A DNA stretch of 32,478 nucleotides. Source: Gammaproteobacteria bacterium (GTDB taxonomy: Bacteria > Pseudomonadota > Gammaproteobacteria > GCA-001735895). Made by a program: the position numbers and the translations under genes. Location: the NCBI GenBank assembly GCA_024232855.1, contig JAAEPH010000457.1, forward strand, positions 1 to 32,478, written 5' to 3'. The notes beneath the pieces were generated by a model. The model made no database searches, was not told where the DNA came from, and saw only the letters and a list, made by a program, of their open reading frames with translations. This document shows positions 31,481 through 32,478 of the stretch, in pieces. Positions within the stretch are counted from its first letter, which is position 1. Every line of letters begins with the position of its first letter.

Positions 31481-31798
31481 TCAACAACGGAGCCAGCCAG
31501 CAGCTATTTTCAGGCCAGACAAGGGAAGGTCGACAAGTGCCAGATCACATCCACTTTGCTCAGCCATGTAAAGCCCCGGCCAACCTGACCCCGCGCCCAC
31601 ATCAAGAAGCCGCATACCTGGTCTTAAACCCAGCATGACTCCTATACGCTGAGCTTCATCACGTGTGGTCCAGCTACTGCCTCCATAGTCACATCCGCAA
31701 ACCTGACGTTCAATCGATAACATGACAGTCGACTGTAAATTTGTGTAGGACTGTTCGAATCTTTCGGTCTGGGCTAACTCTTCTGGACTACGATTCAT
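31481..31798 (-). pseudogene. Truncated class I SAM-dependent methyltransferase (N-terminal part only)
   Basis: 105 residues starting at ATG 31796-31798. After ERQVCGCDYGGSSWTTRDEA and RIGVMLGLRPG comes motif I, LLDVGAGSGWPGLYMA, and then LALVDLPLSGLKIAAG, the acidic residue at the end of β2. The protein stops two residues clusters later (WLRC), before motifs that complete the cofactor site and the substrate region; relatives I know are about 240-260 residues. The stop is only 12 bp from the end of the cupin gene, so the missing part has been deleted rather than frameshifted further on. It is probably non-functional. Confidence 0.65.
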
Positions 31799-32041
31799 TT
31801 ACAGCCTCGAAAACCATTAAGTAAAGTCTCTTTAGCCCGGAAATTTCATAAATTTGCGCGAATATCGCGCAGGCCATTGTTTTAAAAAGAAATGGGATTT
31901 CACAAGGAAATTCCCGAAGAAGCCTCGTATCAGTGATTACGAGCGACTGAGGGCCTTGGTGCCCCTTGAGGGTAAATATTTCTTGTGGAATCAATAGACA
32001 AGCGAGATCGTGCATTAGTGTGAATTTTCCGGGTTAGGACA
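31799..32041. other. Gene-free stretch, no clear feature
   Basis: This interval lies upstream of the truncated methyltransferase. A 75-residue frame on the minus strand (31788-32015) has no recognisable similarity and an unlikely composition, so I do not call it a gene. No strong hairpin or promoter was seen. Confidence 0.3.
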
Positions 32042-32211
32042 CAGGGTGTGTGAAAACTCGAAGTATTGGCACTGGTGCAAAAATGCCTCCCACTCATAGT
32101 TAAAAAACAAGTCGATATTTGGTTAAGTTACCCACTTTTAGATCATATCTGATCGAAATGACGAGCGCATTCACCACTTTTGATTTTCGAAAATAGTTTT
32201 CACACAGCCTG
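32042..32211. mobile_element. MITE-like element with 17-bp terminal inverted repeats
   Basis: CAGGGTGTGTGAAAACT (32042-32058) and AGTTTTCACACAGCCTG (32195-32211) are reverse complements at 16 of 17 positions and bound a 170-bp AT-rich, non-coding segment. The TTTTCACACAGCCTG ends resemble the ends of IS elements I have seen in gammaproteobacteria. No transposase is encoded, so it would move in trans or be an IS deletion derivative. No clear target-site duplication is visible at its borders. Confidence 0.62.
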
Positions 32212-32411
32212 GGCACTTCCCCGCCCCAGGGAAATCAATTCTGAACGCCTGCTTCCTCAATAGGAGACACTAAACATCGCGTCGCGAGAGGCAGCGAACG
32301 GCACATTGGAGTCATTGCAGGCCGGTCCGCGCTCCCGGCGCGCCCGGCACTCGGGCGTCCTGCCCTCGAGCGGGGCCCAGCCCATGAGCGCAGCGAATGC
32401 TTTGGCTGCAG

Positions 32412-32478
32412 CGAAGCAATCTCTCAACATCGCGCCATTACCTGGAGATTGCTTCGTCGCTACGCTCCTCGCAATGAC
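32412..32478. repeat. Dispersed inverted repeat (CGAAGCAATCTC / GAGATTGCTTCG), running off the window
   Basis: CGAAGCAATCTC (32412-32423) and GAGATTGCTTCG (32445-32456) are perfect reverse complements. The right arm continues TCGCTACGCTCCTCGCAATG to the end of the window. This sequence type is a widespread intergenic repeat known from many bacterial genomes. The 200 bp before it is GC-rich and also non-coding. Confidence 0.65.

Noticed and set aside
29880-31798. A defence island suggested by the WYL regulator
   Set aside because: The neighbours are a cupin-like protein and a broken methyltransferase of non-restriction type. No nuclease, toxin or Abi-like gene is present.
31788-32015. A 75-residue minus-strand reading frame
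   Set aside because: No recognisable motif, no ribosome site, and it overlaps the start of the truncated methyltransferase.
32281-32478. A possible CRISPR or tandem array in the GC-rich end region
   Set aside because: The repeats are inverted, not regularly spaced direct repeats, and there are no spacers or cas genes.

Overview
The window reads as chromosome of a free-living, probably marine gammaproteobacterium with moderate to high GC. This rests on the pcnB-folK-(dck)-panB-panC block, the Uup-type ABC-F protein, the AraC-MGMT fusion, and gene-dense DNA dominated by uptake transporters. No phage, integron, CRISPR array, rRNA or tRNA gene was recognised. Taxonomy is an inference from gene content; no marker gene for placement is present.

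Layout. 1-2351: the 3' end of a TctA-type permease, an azlCD-like amino-acid exporter pair and an AEC-family carrier. 2518-5336: a secreted multidomain protein with a gingipain-like (C25-like) core, facing an AraC-MGMT alkyltransferase fusion; the two stop codons share CTAG. 5349-5908: a frameshifted gene remnant, then a control region with a perfect 18-bp tandem repeat and a small dyad. 5909-12474: a first polyamine-type ABC importer (ATPase, binding protein, two permeases), a divergent membrane-anchored ClpP-fold protein, and a second paralogous binding protein. 12538-13062: a small unknown gene and a gene graveyard. 13057-19522: housekeeping and accessory enzymes (MDR reductase, hydroxyisobutyrate-dehydrogenase-like enzyme, SRAP protein, Uup, YbaK-like deacylase), separated by repeat elements. 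19609-25611: an SDR, a LuxR-type regulator and a divergently transcribed second polyamine-type importer whose binding protein has a Tat signal. 25739-29869: pcnB, folK, deoxynucleoside kinase, panB and panC, tightly packed. 29880-31798: a WYL regulator, a cupin-like protein and a truncated methyltransferase. 31799-32478: gene-free DNA with a MITE-like element and the start of a common dispersed repeat.

Functional theme. Two complete PotABCD-like systems lie within 20 kb, but their binding proteins differ. The second keeps the aromatic/acidic residues expected of PotD (WNG, WxD, GY). The first system's two binding proteins have lost much of that box and share a cysteine pair, so its substrate may not be a classical polyamine. 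The second cluster is probably controlled by the divergent LuxR-type gene, with an AT-rich perfect dyad in the shared promoter region.

The least-explained signals are non-coding. A ~30-bp motif occurs three times, each time with the TAG stop of a plus-strand gene inside it. There are two copies of a TTCTCGCAGAGGCGC-ended inverted repeat, a compound structure with perfect 24-bp inverted arms, and a 170-bp element with 17-bp terminal inverted repeats. I found no convincing new defence system or other large novel system.
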